A DNA stretch of 60,287 nucleotides from Chromera velia. Its lineage: Eukaryota; Sar; Chromeraceae. A program made the position numbers and the translations under genes. The DNA lies in assembly GCA_018398765.1 (NCBI GenBank), contig JAHBMJ010005943.1, forward strand, positions 1 through 60,287, read 5' to 3'. Below are positions 46,515 to 57,387 of this stretch, in pieces. How positions within the stretch are numbered: the stretch's first letter is position 1; every line of letters begins with the position of its first letter. The notes below the pieces were generated by a model that was given only the letters and a program-made list of their open reading frames with translations, made no database searches and had not been told where the DNA came from.

Positions 46515-47323
46515 GTGCTAGTGGCCAGATTTGATTTGATTTGATTTGAAGTAGGGCTTAACCTTAAATCAAATCTTAGGCCTGAAAAACTTTAGCATGA
46601 TAGGGTCTATTAGTAAATCTTATCAAATCTACTTCAAATCTGACCCTTTAACCTCAAATCTTCGGGGTCAATCCGTCATCCAGTCTCTCAAATGAGTCTT
46701 CACACTTTTTTGTGCAAAAAAAAAAAAATGATCACAAAAAGATTTTTTTATCGGTTTCACATGAATATGAACGCTCAAAAACTTTTAATTCTAAAGGTTT
46801 GTTCAGTGAAAAAGAGGTCATCCAGTCTATTTTCTAGACATTCAAGTTTTGATTGAGGGGTTAAAGTGGTTTTTTGTTGTGTTGTGGCAGTTTTTACGTT
46901 TTTTTCTTAAATTGCCTTGGGCCCTTCGTGGGCCTCCCCCTATCAAACCAATCAACGGTGTCAAACAATCCCACAGGTCATACATAACAACAAAAAAATT
47001 CTAGTCTTAAATTAGGATGACTCTCTAGGATAACTCTAAGATACTAGCTAAGATAAAAACTTATGTAAACTCTTAGCTTTGACAATAGTTTATTATAATT
47101 TTGAGAGTCTTAATTTAGCTTTTAGTCTAGTTTTAAGTGATTTTCTTGTCTCTAAGGCTTTCTAAAATTTGCTAGTGGTATTGACTGTGTTATGTCGTCT
47201 TCAGTGTTGTCGAGAGTGACCTCTAGACTTCAACCTCAAATCTACCTCAAATCTGGTCAGATTTGAGCTTGAAGCTCAAATCAAATCAAATCTTATCAAA
47301 TCAAATCTGGTCACTATACAGTA
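46515..47323. mobile_element. MITE, about 809 bp, inserted in a tandem repeat
   Basis: The left end GTGCTAGTGGCCAGATTTGA is matched in reverse by the right end (…AAATCTGGTCACTATACAGTA). Both ends carry runs of TTGATTTGATTTGA in opposite orientation. ACTGCA flanks both sides (46509-46514 and 47324-47329). The uninterrupted neighbouring 53-bp repeat units show what the empty site looked like, which confirms the insertion. There is no coding capacity. Confidence 0.85.
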
Positions 47324-47444
47324 ACTGCACACTAAAGTATGTACTAATTCATTCATCAAAATTCTATTAAAATGTGCAACAAAACAATGTGTAACAAAAT
47401 ATTTTTAAAAAAATGATTATGTAACCCTTCAGGATTGGTGTATT

Positions 47445-49325
47445 CCCTATAAAACCAGGTTAAATTCCCCAGGAATTTAATGGAATTTAATGGAATTTAC
47501 GCTTGGAATTTAGTGGAAATTACTGTGGAATTTGATGGATTTTAGTGGAATTTACCGTGGAATCTACTCGTCTAAATTCCACTAAATTCTACACACTTTG
47601 GAGGCTTATTTCTCATAATCTAGAAAGACTTAGGAGCTCAAATTAGCAGTGCTTATGGAGCTATATAAGGTGTGAATGAATGAATGAATGAATGAAGTTG
47701 CCATGGCTTTACTAGAGTGGAGCTGTGCTCCCAGCAGCCCATGTTCATGCAAGAGATCGTCAATCACTCAACTCTAGAGATAAGGCTAAGCACAAGATCC
47801 CCTGAAGTGCTCGTTTGGTGTATAAGCACTGCTAATTTGAGCGCCCAAGGGTTAACCCAACCGGGATACAAAGTGCTACACATCGTTGCAACACCTCTAG
47901 CTACCTTGCATCACACTAAATTCTAGTCGATCGATCAGTCTTGTACGGTTCAGTCATCTATAAGGATGAGTGCGCTGCTGAATCTCCCTATCTCTCCCCT
48001 TTTACCTGAGTGGCCTCGTGTGCCCCTAATGCATGCACTTGCTGCCCGTAGGTGGGCGACTTGCAGCTATTTGCAGATTTGCAGCCGCGCTCGGATTCGT
48101 TCACACACCTTCCCACACCCCTACCTCCACTTCTCGCTTAACAGTCCAGCCAGCCTACACAGGAATGTGTTAGCTTCCTTGTGGAGTATGCCATCAACTA
48201 GACTCACGAGTGGGATGAAATCGTATCCTTTGTCCCCACATACCCCTGCTGCTTCGTTTAATTTCTTCTCTTGAGCTTAGGAAGAGAGGACGGCGGTCCA
48301 GGGGGTATCATCTTTAGACTATAGTCTTTGGAAGCGGTATACGTGTTGCTCACCCTTATGTTGAAAATTGTCAGCCTCTGCCAGTGTCAGACGTACACCC
48401 CCTGCACCTGGAAGTCCCTTTTCAGCCCTGGGCACCCCGGCACTTCTCCTTCCTCCCGGATGATGGGTTTGCGACCATTCACTACCCCCCCTGGGTAGGC
48501 CTCTACTGCTAACCCAGCCCAGGTGGCGTTGACATCATTGTGGCACAGGGTGACAAACCCCTCCACCTTATAATTTAAGGTATGTTTGAGGTCCCATGCG
48601 CCACCGCAGCCCTCGTATTCCCTGTCTCCACATGCCTCTGCATGCTTCGTTTTCTTCTTTTGAGCTTGGGAAAAGAGGATGGCGGTCCAGGAGGTGTCAT
48701 CTTTGGAAGCGGTATACGGGTTGCTCACCCTTGTATCAAAAATTGCCAGCCTCTGTCAGATATACGCCCCCCGTACCTGGAAGTCCCCTTTTAGCCCTGG
48801 GTACCTCGGCACTTCCTCTTCCTCCCAGATGATGGGTTCACGACCATTCACTGCCCTCCCTGAGTAGGCTTCTGCTGCTAGCCCAGCCCAGGGCTCCTAA
48901 CTCTTTCTAGATCACCAGAAATAAGCCTTCAAAATTTGTGGAATTTAGTGGAATTTAGACGAATAGATTCCACGGTAAATTTTAGGCTATTCTAGGTGTC
49001 AGCTAAAGAAAAAAAAAAAAAAAAGATCACCCAAAACCCTTTATTTTTTTTCTTTTTTTTTCTTTTTCAGTCAAACAACTGTTGTTCAGGTGTTACACAA
49101 GTGTTGTTCATGTGTTGCACAACTGTTGTTAAGTGTTGTTTAGGGTAAAAAAAGTAAAAAAGAAAGAAAAAAAAAATATCTTCTGATCGCTTACTTTTTT
49201 TTTTTTCTCTTTAGCCGACGCCTAGGGTACATTCCACTAAAATCCATCAAATGCCACTAAATTCCAAGGATAAATTCGATTAAATTCCATTAAATTCTGG
49301 GGGAATTTAACCTGGTTTTGTAGGG
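47445..49325. mobile_element. Long terminal-inverted-repeat element, about 1.9 kb, non-autonomous
   Basis: Both ends start with CCCTAYAAAACCAGGTTAAA in opposite orientation and continue as imperfect inverted arms of at least 130 bases built of GGAATTTAGTGG-type repeats. The arms reach about 47640 on the left and 48895 on the right. The right arm is interrupted by about 230 bases of poly-A/poly-T sequence (48990-49215). The centre has two copies of a roughly 280-bp module (about 48235-48515 and 48600-48890) sharing GGAAGCGGTATACG, TTGCTCACCCTT and ACCTGGAAGTCCC. No transposase is present. No clear target-site duplication was found. Confidence 0.85.
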
Positions 49326-49737
49326 TTGACTTCAACTGGTAAGTTATATTAAGTATGACTTTTTAGCCATAAGAACGCTAAATGCTTTGTATATGTGAAT
49401 TAAGGCAGCGAGGCTGCTAACCTAGCTGCTAACAATGGCATGTAGGCGATGATGATGAGCTATGGGCCACTTCAGTAGCAATTAATGTGTTATACAAGAT
49501 ACACCCAACCAGTTAGGTGAGTGCCTCGGAGGGCCCTTTAGGAAATTTGATTGATGCGCACCATCGGGGGGCTTGGGCATGTTTTGTGTAGGTGCATGGG
49601 GCAAGGGCCACGGCAACGTGCATGAAGTATGCTTTTCGGGACCGCGCGAGCATACACTTGCAACTCCATGCGAGTTACTTGAGGGGCACGCATGAGCGAA
49701 GTAATTAAAGTATGTGCGATCGCGGCTCTGTGCGAGT

Positions 49738-50664
49738 CTAGGCGACGCACAGTGGTAAAAAAAAAAAAAAATAGACTTTTCCAGATTTTTTTTTTTCTTT
49801 TTTTCTACGAAGGATTTCCTAGAGCACCTCTAGGAGCACCTAGAGGAGCACCTTTTAGAAGTACTTTTAAACTAACTTCCTCGCGAACTTATTACTCAAC
49901 TCAAAGTTTTAAATATCTTTTAACCCTAGTTTCAACCCTAGTTCTAGTCCTAGTTGTTATTGTACGTTTGTTTCTACTAGTGTCTCTACTAGTATCTTCG
50001 CCATTCCATCATCGACTTTGTTGAACACGGACCACCCGATCTTTTTTCCCTTGTTCAACTGCACTGTGGTGGTTCTCTCAGACACATCTGACGTCCTTCT
50101 TGCTTCCCTCCTCTGAGCGATACTGGGTGATGGACTAGGTGATGGACCAACTGAGTGTGAGAGACGCGGGCGAAAGGAAAAGGGGGCTCTCTTTTGTCCT
50201 ATGCAAAGAGTGACAAGAAGGATGGATGCATGGATGCAGACAGAAGAGCAGACAGAGGAGAAGTTCTTTGACTGGCTTTTTGACGATATCTAGGACGATA
50301 TACATTTCGAAGCTCTAGTCGGAGCTAATTTTGGTTAATCCTTTTAAGCGTTTACCAAGCTAAAAGTGAAACTGGGATCCCAGATATGATTCAAACTCTA
50401 GTTGAAGCTAGTCATTTAACCTTTATTTTTTTTTACATATATACAATAAAATTTTAAATTAAAAAAAAAAAAGAATAGACGTTTTCAGATTTTTTTTTTT
50501 TTTACCACTGTGCGTCGCCTAGATATGATTCAAACTCTAGTTGAAGCTAGTCATTTAACCTTTATTTTTTTTTACATATATACAATAAAATTTTAAATAA
50601 TAAAAAAAAAAGAATAGACGTTTTCAGATTTTTTTTTTTTTTTTTACCACTGTGCGTCGCCTGG
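49738..50664. mobile_element. hAT-like MITE, about 927 bp, with duplicated right end
   Basis: The left end CTAGGCGACGCACAGTGGTA is matched by the inverted right end (…TACCACTGTGCGTCGCCTGG). GTGCGAGT lies directly outside both ends (49730-49737 and 50665-50672), an 8-bp duplication as made by hAT transposases. About 137 bases at the right end, including the terminal repeat, are present twice in tandem (about 50385-50520 and 50521-50662). Near-identical TGCGAGTTRCTTGAGGGGCA segments further out (about 49668 and 50666) mean the flank itself is repetitive, so the duplication call needs care. Confidence 0.75.
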
Positions 50665-50998
50665 GTGCGAGTTGCTTGAGGGGCATATTTTGGAATTCGG
50701 ACGACACCGTGACAGACGGAGATAGAAGCGACCCCCCCCCCAAAAATAAAAAAATGCGTTATGTGAGTGCGTGCGATCTCAGGGCCTCTCGGCTGATCTC
50801 AGCAGAGCTGAGCTGCCCCCCGAGGCGATGATAGGATTACTTATTGTGTAAAATATTAACTTTTTGCACAAACACATCACAAACGCTCATCATGATAGAA
50901 CTTTTCACATGTATTGATATGCATAAATTGGAAAAGACAAGTAGAAAATGCAATACTGGATCTACATGTGTAAAGATCAGTTAATTCTAGTTGCCAGA

Positions 50999-52161
50999 TC
51001 AGTTGCTTTTCTTTCTTTTTGGTTCTATATTGCTGTTGTGCATCCCCTTTCCCCATCCCTTTTCTTTTTGCCTCGTTAAATCTGCCTTTTTGTCCACGCC
51101 TCCAGAGCAGTCTTCATTTCGTTTTTCACCTCTCTCCAACTTCGGACCGCCGACTGCCCCCAATTCTTCAATGTCGTCAAGAACTTCTCGCAGCAGAGAC
51201 GGCCTGTCGCTCATCACCCCGTCTGCCCCGTCTCGGAAGGCCGCTTCGATGGAGGCCCGCGTGTTGCAGACCCAAAAGAAGATCAGCAGACCCCGGGCCT
51301 GCAGCTCAACACATACAGTGCCATTATTTCCATGCGAATCGATAACGGAAAGAAAGTCACACAGTGTCAACAGAAATCCCGGAGGAAATTCCTCGAAGCC
51401 TCTCCTCAGAGGACTGCATCAAGTGCTACCTTATATGTTCAAGACTCACGCCCATCCAGCCGTTGAGCGGGTTTCCCAATCACCCCCCACACCTTGGGAT
51501 GATCCAAGGAAAAGAAAAAAAGAAGACGCACATGTCATTCAATGCACGAAGAAGACAAACAGACCTTGAGATGATTGAAGAGCCCCGGATTCACCAACTG
51601 ACGGGAGGCCCACAAAACCACACTCGTGACTACTCCCGTCACCAGAGGGTGAAGAGAGGAAGGAAACTTCCTGCAGACAAGTTTAGATACACTCGCATAC
51701 TTCCTACAGACGCGTTGAGATACATACGCATATCCACACGCGTCCATAACTAATTAAAAAAAAAGACATGAGAGAATCTTGACAAGAAAGCAACGAAAAT
51801 GGAGGGCGGGGGGGTATGAGGCGACACCATTCACAGCGTCCTCACTGTGTTCGTGAAGATACAAATCTGTCTTGTCCAGAGAACGAGGAAATGAGAAACA
51901 GAGACAAGAGTCGTCAAAAAGTTCTCTTTTTCCGCACAATCAGCACGAAGGTCACGTCAGTGCTGATTCGTACTCTCGTGCTCCCAAGTGAGGAAGGGCC
52001 TCTTTGTGCTTGCTGACTTGCAAACGCTCACGCAGGCCTTCTCTGCCTCGTGCCCGGCCCAGGAACACGAGGGGTGCGGTATTGTTAGGACAGAAGACCT
52101 GCAGGGACATGCAGTGTCGCGGCCTTGAATCGTCTTTTTGTGTAGACGTCTTTCTTTTTTT

Positions 52162-52192
<31 letters not shown>

Positions 52193-52332
52193 CTCTTTCT
52201 TTCTTTCTTGCTTTCTGTCTTTCTTTCTGTCTTTTGTTCGTTCGTTAATTCGTTCTCTTCTCATCTTCTTCTTTTTCTCTGTCCACCCGTCTGTCTGCTT
52301 GCCTGCCTGCCTGCCTGCCAGAGTGTCTCTTC

Positions 52333-52366
<34 letters not shown>

Positions 52367-53198
52367 GTCGGTCGGTCGGTCGGTCGGTCGGTCGGTCTGG
52401 CTGTCTGTCTGGCTGTCTGTCTGTCTATCTGACGTCGTTATTCAGTCTTTTTTGGAGGCAGGAGATGACAGAAGCTCACGCATAAAAGCCAACAGCTAGG
52501 CCCATGCACCAGCCTACCTGATCGGAAAGAGGGGAAGCAAGCCGAGCGCGTAGAGGAGGTACACGGAGAGAACCTCTCGGGGCGCAGCGCCTGTCAAAGC
52601 CTGAAGGAAGGAAGGAGGGAAGGAAGGAAGGAAAGAAAGAAGGAAGGAAATAGCATTTGGATGTTTTCGATCAGCCTCGGGGATGTATTTCAAAAATTGG
52701 CGCTGCACTGCAAGCCCCCCCCGCGTCTACCTTTTCTCTGAAGTTGTTCACGCAGTTCCAGCCGCTTTCTTCTTGAATGAGCTCATGCAAATAGATGACC
52801 AGAAATTCAAAGAGGTTCTTGTCTTCTCGGCATGATCTTCTGTGACTGTTGTTGAATCAGTGCCACTAGTGAAATGACGTTTTGTGTTGTCTTTCAGTGT
52901 GAGTGCGTGCTTTTTTCCAAAAGGAAAGTGCGTACAATCTGACCTGCTTGTCGTGTTTGAGGACGAGTGAGATGTTCTCATCATGAAATGAGTTCAAAAT
53001 CGTGATGGGCTTCCGGTTGTATTCGTCGACCATCCGGAGAACCTGAGAGGAAAGGGTCGAAAGAGGGAATTCCGGTCAAATATTCTGCAGACGGCGGAAA
53101 AAAACGAGGCAGGCGGGCAGGCAGGCAGAAAGAAAGATACGCAGTTGAACAGATTGGCTGGTTGGGCGCAACCCAACTTGCTCTACCACGGGCCCCCC

Positions 53199-53286
<88 letters not shown>

Positions 53287-53747
53287 GAAAGAGAGCCTCT
53301 CTGAGAAGCAATCAGCAGATCCTCGGCTCACTTTCTTTCTTTTTTTTGGATCATCAATCTGCCAGGAAACCGGTTTATGGATGCATTCCGAAAAGGGAAC
53401 AGAAAAAAAGGCCGACCCCCACGCACCCTTTGAACTGTCTCCTCACACCCCCGTTGTTTGATGTCGATGGCCATGGGGACATTGAGAAACCTGGGAGGGA
53501 CAATCAAAGGGAATCGACCAAACAAACAAACACACAAAGATGCCAAAAAGAGATAGAAAGGGTGACGGTCTCTTCTTCCCTTGTCTCTCCCTTCGCTCTC
53601 TTCACTCATTACCGAACTCGAAACAGACAAGACAACAGGAAGAGACAGAAAGGCAGAGGAACAGAAAAGGTCTACATGAAGAGGTGGAGGGCAAGCAAAC
53701 ATCATTCTTCCTCTCTCCCAATCTTTCGCGCAGAGACGCATGCGCAG

Positions 53748-53807
<60 letters not shown>

Positions 53808-55014
53808 CGGACTTTTCGAACAGCTCCTTCAGCAGGGGCATGGGGCAAGGAGGGAAGTCGTCAGGCCACGTGAAAGTCTGCATCGACTCATTCCGCGTGG
53901 GGAGGTGCGGAATCCGGAAAACAAAGAAGGGAGGGGGGTGGGTGATTGTTTAGAAAAGGGAAAAATAAGCTGACCGACTGACTGAGTGGATGGATGGACG
54001 AATGATGAATGAACCGCCCTGAAAAACGGATCTACCGAAAAGTCCTTTCCGCTTCTCTCTGCCAGACGCCAACTGCCCTACCGACCGAAGCCCGCCCCCA
54101 TGCCCCCACCGACCTTGTCCACTTCCAGATATTGCACAGGTGGCACGAGCTGGTCGGACCCCGCGATCATCGGCAGTTCCTGTAGAGGTGTCTGTGTGAT
54201 GTCCTTCTTCTCCCCCGTGTACTTCCCTTCTGCCTCGGAGAGTTCTGGCAGAAATCGGTCGTGAGAGACCACCACTTGTCTGCAAGCAGGCAGTAAGAGA
54301 GAGAGAGAGAGGGAGGCAGGCGGGGAGGGAGGGACCGAGAGAAAAAAACGTTCAATCAGCCTCAATTTGTCTCTTTGCTACAGCGAGGAGAAAAATACAG
54401 AAATGTTCGACACCTGCATTCTTCTCTCTTGCTTTCCCAGCCTCTCGAAAAGTCCCAGTCTCTCCCTTCGCAAAAAAAATGCCCCACATATCTTTGCTTT
54501 GCATTGTTTGCTCTCACCGCCCTCTGTCCTGTACCTTAGTCTTGTCATGAAAGCAACTGAGAGCATGCAGCCTGCCTGTGTGTTGCAATGTCCCCAACGC
54601 CCCGTTAGCCCCGATCCTCTCCGTCTACCATGCTCAATACACACTCCCAACTCTCTCTGTCTCTTTGTACGATGCTTCCGTCCTTTCCTTTCCTGTCTAT
54701 GCACGCACGCACCCACTGGCTCACCCATCCTTGGTTGACCACACGTCCAACTCCAGCATGTTCGTTTTGCACTTCTCCAAAGCGTACGAGAAAGCGCGCA
54801 CGCTGTTCTCGGGCTGCTCATAGGCCCCGCCTCTGTGGGAGATATGCCTGCAGGATTTCCCGCGCACGACCTCCTTGCGTCTGTGCAGGAGCAGGGGGAA
54901 GCGGCGGAGGAGGCTCAGTGACATGTAGGCGGTGACGCCCACCAGCAGCGCCACTTGCGCCTCTGTCCCTCCCAGCATCCACCCTCGGGAAGGTTCTGTC
55001 GAAGGAGACGCCAT
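50999..55014 (-). CDS. Membrane-anchored glycerophosphodiester phosphodiesterase
   Basis: Exons (minus): 55014-54725, 54279-54114, 53877-53813, 53490-53427, 53042-52944, 52702-52655, 52600-52518, 51670-51565, 51298-50999. All phases agree, giving 406 residues. A membrane span lies near residues 20-42 (VALLVGVTAYMSLSLL). The catalytic start HISHRGGAYEQPENS, then NMLELDVW and VVVSHD, are the GDPD active-site motifs (His60, Arg61, Glu88, Asp90, His103). AIDIKQRG, TILNSFHDENIS, ALGLLPLFPIR and the C-terminal LLIFFWVCNT with GADGVMSDRP complete the TIM barrel. The layout with an N-terminal span resembles animal GDPD1/GDPD4-type enzymes, which split glycerophosphodiesters or lysophospholipids at membranes. 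One intron (52654-52601) would use a GC donor; without splicing it the frame stays open and inserts 18 Phe/Ser/Pro-rich residues. The protein ends in a Lys/Glu-rich tail. Confidence 0.92.
52150..52430. repeat. (TTTC)n, (TGTC)n and (GGTC)n microsatellites in a GDPD intron
   Basis: TTTC units at about 52157-52230, GCCT/TGTC units at 52298-52366, and GGTC units at about 52370-52396 are all within the intron 51671-52517 of the GDPD gene. Confidence 0.95.
53201..53284. repeat. (AC)n(GA)n compound microsatellite in a GDPD intron
   Basis: AC units are followed by GA units, in the intron between GDPD exons four and five. A very similar (AC)n(GA)n tract lies at 53750-53804 in the next intron upstream, and another at 31704-31768 in TDP1, immediately upstream of exon eleven. 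Confidence 0.95.
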
Positions 55015-55228
55015 CGACCACGGCAGAGACTGGTTTCAGAACGGCAAGAGAAGATTGCCACGGTAACACGTCTCGGCCAGGTCTGTTCAAGGTTGAGGAG
55101 AGTTGAATTGACGACGGAACCCTCACATGTTGAGTCTCGAAGGCCTGGAGTATACATGTGTTGGAGGCTTGGAGCCTCAAAAAGTACGGAAGAATGATGA
55201 TCACTTAATTTGCATGCATGCAAGCTAG

Positions 55229-56011
55229 GACCATGCAAATCCATGCAAGGACCGTGATGGACCGTGTGCCACACGCGTACGGCTAGGCCTTCGTATCCCA
55301 GAGCTGGTACGACAACCAGTCTGCGGCTGCGGACAGAGGGGGGACTTGGAGGGTGTTCATGGAGGAAAGTGTCCAACGGGAGGAGGTCTGTGGAGAAGGC
55401 ACCAAAAGGTTGGGGCAGCATTTTTTGAGCTGTTAACGGGGGTAAGGTACTGTACGGTTGGGGGGGAGACGACGATGGGATCGTTGGGGCTCGATTTGAT
55501 AGGACCGTTGGCCGAGGAACACGACAAACGACCAGACTTGTTCGCGTCTTTACCGAATGGGGACTCCATTCTAGGGGATGTGGCTCTGATCCACCCGATC
55601 CAGGATGTAACCCGCCTGCACAGAAACGCCAAGAAAGCAGGGGCTGCAGCTAAGGAGAAGGAGGGGAAGAAACATACCCACTACGATGATGCCTGCAGAG
55701 CAGTGGGCATTCGTTTTGTCCCTTTGGTTTTTGAGACCTATGGAAGGCCTGGGGGGGAAACAGTGCGGTTCGTGAAAGAGATGGTGAGACAGGCTACAGA
55801 AAGGTTGGGGGAGATGAATGATGCGCCAGCACGTCAGAAAATTGCTGACAGATGGTGGAAAACGTTGTCAGTAGCGGTTCAGAAAGCAGCAGCGTCTACA
55901 ATCTTGGCATCTGTGCAGGCAAGCCGCGGTGCACGCGGTACACAGGTTACAGAGATGCTGCTTGGGAGGGAGTTTTCGGCCTACGTGGGCCTTGCAGAGA
56001 AGAAAGAGTAA
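55229..56011 (+). pseudogene. C-terminal remnant of a non-LTR-type retrotransposon
   Basis: The frame is open for 260 codons from the stop at 55226-55228 to TAA at 56009-56011, with its first ATG only at about 55472. It starts with a zinc-finger-like block (VCGCGQRGDLEGVHGGKCP, then GGGLWRRHQKVGAAFFELL). It goes on to a restriction-endonuclease-like region (GDVALIHPIQD, RAVGIRFVPLVFETYG) and ends in helices (RWWKTLSVAVQKAAASTIL). This order, Cys/His finger, RH-V motif, D, then FVP-E-YG, is familiar from the ends of algal and protist retrotransposon polyproteins. The reverse transcriptase part is missing, so this is a 5'-truncated copy, typical of target-primed insertion. The open frame suggests it is fairly young. 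Confidence 0.65.
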
Positions 56012-56876
56012 AAGAATGGGGGGGGGGCCAGCAGGGGCGCTGGCAAGAGAATTGAAAGAAAGAGAAAGACCATTTTGATGTTTAAGAGATAGAAAAGACA
56101 TAAACGGAGAGAAGAGCCTGACAACATCAGATTGAAGAAACATGACAAAGGAGCTAAAAGCCGCTAAGCATGCAAAAGAATTTATGGATGTAAAGAAAAG
56201 GTTTAATAAAGAAATGTTGAGGAGAAACAAATTTTTTTAATGGGCTGAGGAACCCATTGAAGAAAAAGTTGGGGAAACGAAAAGGAAGACCACAACGCTC
56301 ATCCATAGATAGGCAGAGTTGACCACGCAAACACACGGAGAATGAAAGGTATTAATTTTTGTCCACCGTGGAGTAGTATAAGCTAGGCGCGGCGGCCTAG
56401 ATCGAGGGGCTTGCGCTTGCAACAGATTGGCCATAACAGACGGACAGGACCTATGCCTAGGCAAGATGCATACTGGCCCGACAAAGGACCAGAGAGACAC
56501 TAAAGAGAGTGTGACGTGTGACGCACGCATCATATCGCACGCATGCATGACGCACGCGCGCCGCGCGGCCGCCGCGCGCGCGCACGCGTCTCCAAAAAAT
56601 CTGCATGCATGAGTATCCTTCTCAGTGCATGTCATCTTCTGTCCTTTTCTGTCGACTGAATGTCAGACATCCTCGGTCTTCTTCGGCTCCCTTTATAAAA
56701 CTTCAGGAGATGCTTATTCGATAGAAAATTTGACTTTTTGTGTTTGGTAAATCCAGTGCAGTGAGGATTGAAGGAACTCCGTCGATAGGAAAGTTTTCAC
56801 CTCTGTAGAGAAGGAACAAGCTTGTTGCCTTTGTCGGAGGAGGGCGGGAATAGTGGATCGTCCATCTGCCGTGAGA
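56012..56876. other. Intergenic, no gene
   Basis: AT-rich to mixed sequence. A CG-rich palindromic patch (CGCGCCGCGCGGCCGCCGCG) lies at about 56548-56585, and TGCATGCA at 56602-56609. Both are within 330 bases of the next ATG, so they may belong to its promoter. Confidence 0.4.
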
Positions 56877-57387
56877 ATGCAGTCACTCCGTCACCTCCGT
56901 CCGCTTGCTTTGCGGACAGGAGTTCGCTTGGCTTTTCCGACTTTGGTTGCGAGGCGCCACCTTGGCAATGCAGTCAGAGGACCCAAATTCACAGACGTCA
57001 GTCTGTCCGTTTCCTCAAAAACAGAATACACGCCAACGCGAAATATTTGGTAAAACACTGTTCCTCTCCCTTGTGTGCCTGTGTGTGCAGATACAAGGCC
57101 ACGTCCAGTGTGTCAAGGACTTCTTTACAAAACCAGCCAACAGCTACTATGCGTTTCGACGTCAGGCAGAGTCTGTCAGACTGGCGGCGTTCGTTGGCGT
57201 CTCTGCCTACGTCACTCTGTCTCTGATGCTCAATCCTCCCAAATCATCCTATTGGCTCCGCTTCGCCCCCTGGCGCCTGCCTTCGCGTCTGGGTGAGACT
57301 GTGTGGGGGGAGTCTGGGAATGTCTTCCTCGATAAGCCCCTTCCTGCAGACTCGTGGGGAGCCTACAAAAAGGCAGTCGGGAAGTGA
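56877..57387 (+). CDS. Small single-span membrane protein with mitochondrial-type presequence
   Basis: Two exons, 56877-56996 and 57091-57387, join in phase (donor GTCAGT, acceptor GTGTGTGCAG) to 138 residues. Residues 1-35 are Arg-rich, without acidic residues and amphipathic (MQSLRHLRPLALRTGVRLAF), a classic mitochondrial targeting sequence. After KDFFTKPANSYYAFRRQAES comes one membrane span (LAAFVGVSAYVTLSLML), then a Trp/Pro-rich region ending in AYKKAVGK. The size and layout suit an accessory subunit of an inner-membrane respiratory or ATP synthase complex, but I cannot name it. Reading straight through the donor hits a stop, which supports splicing at GTCAGT. Confidence 0.65.

Noticed and set aside
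47717-48867. Short open frames inside the long TIR element
   Set aside because: Under about 113 codons, different frames in the two copies of the module, no transposase motif.
52745-52870. Candidate GDPD exon (DKNLFEFLVIYLHELIQEE)
   Set aside because: It has acceptor and donor, but it is not needed: exon five joins exon six in phase and the family shows no insertion there.
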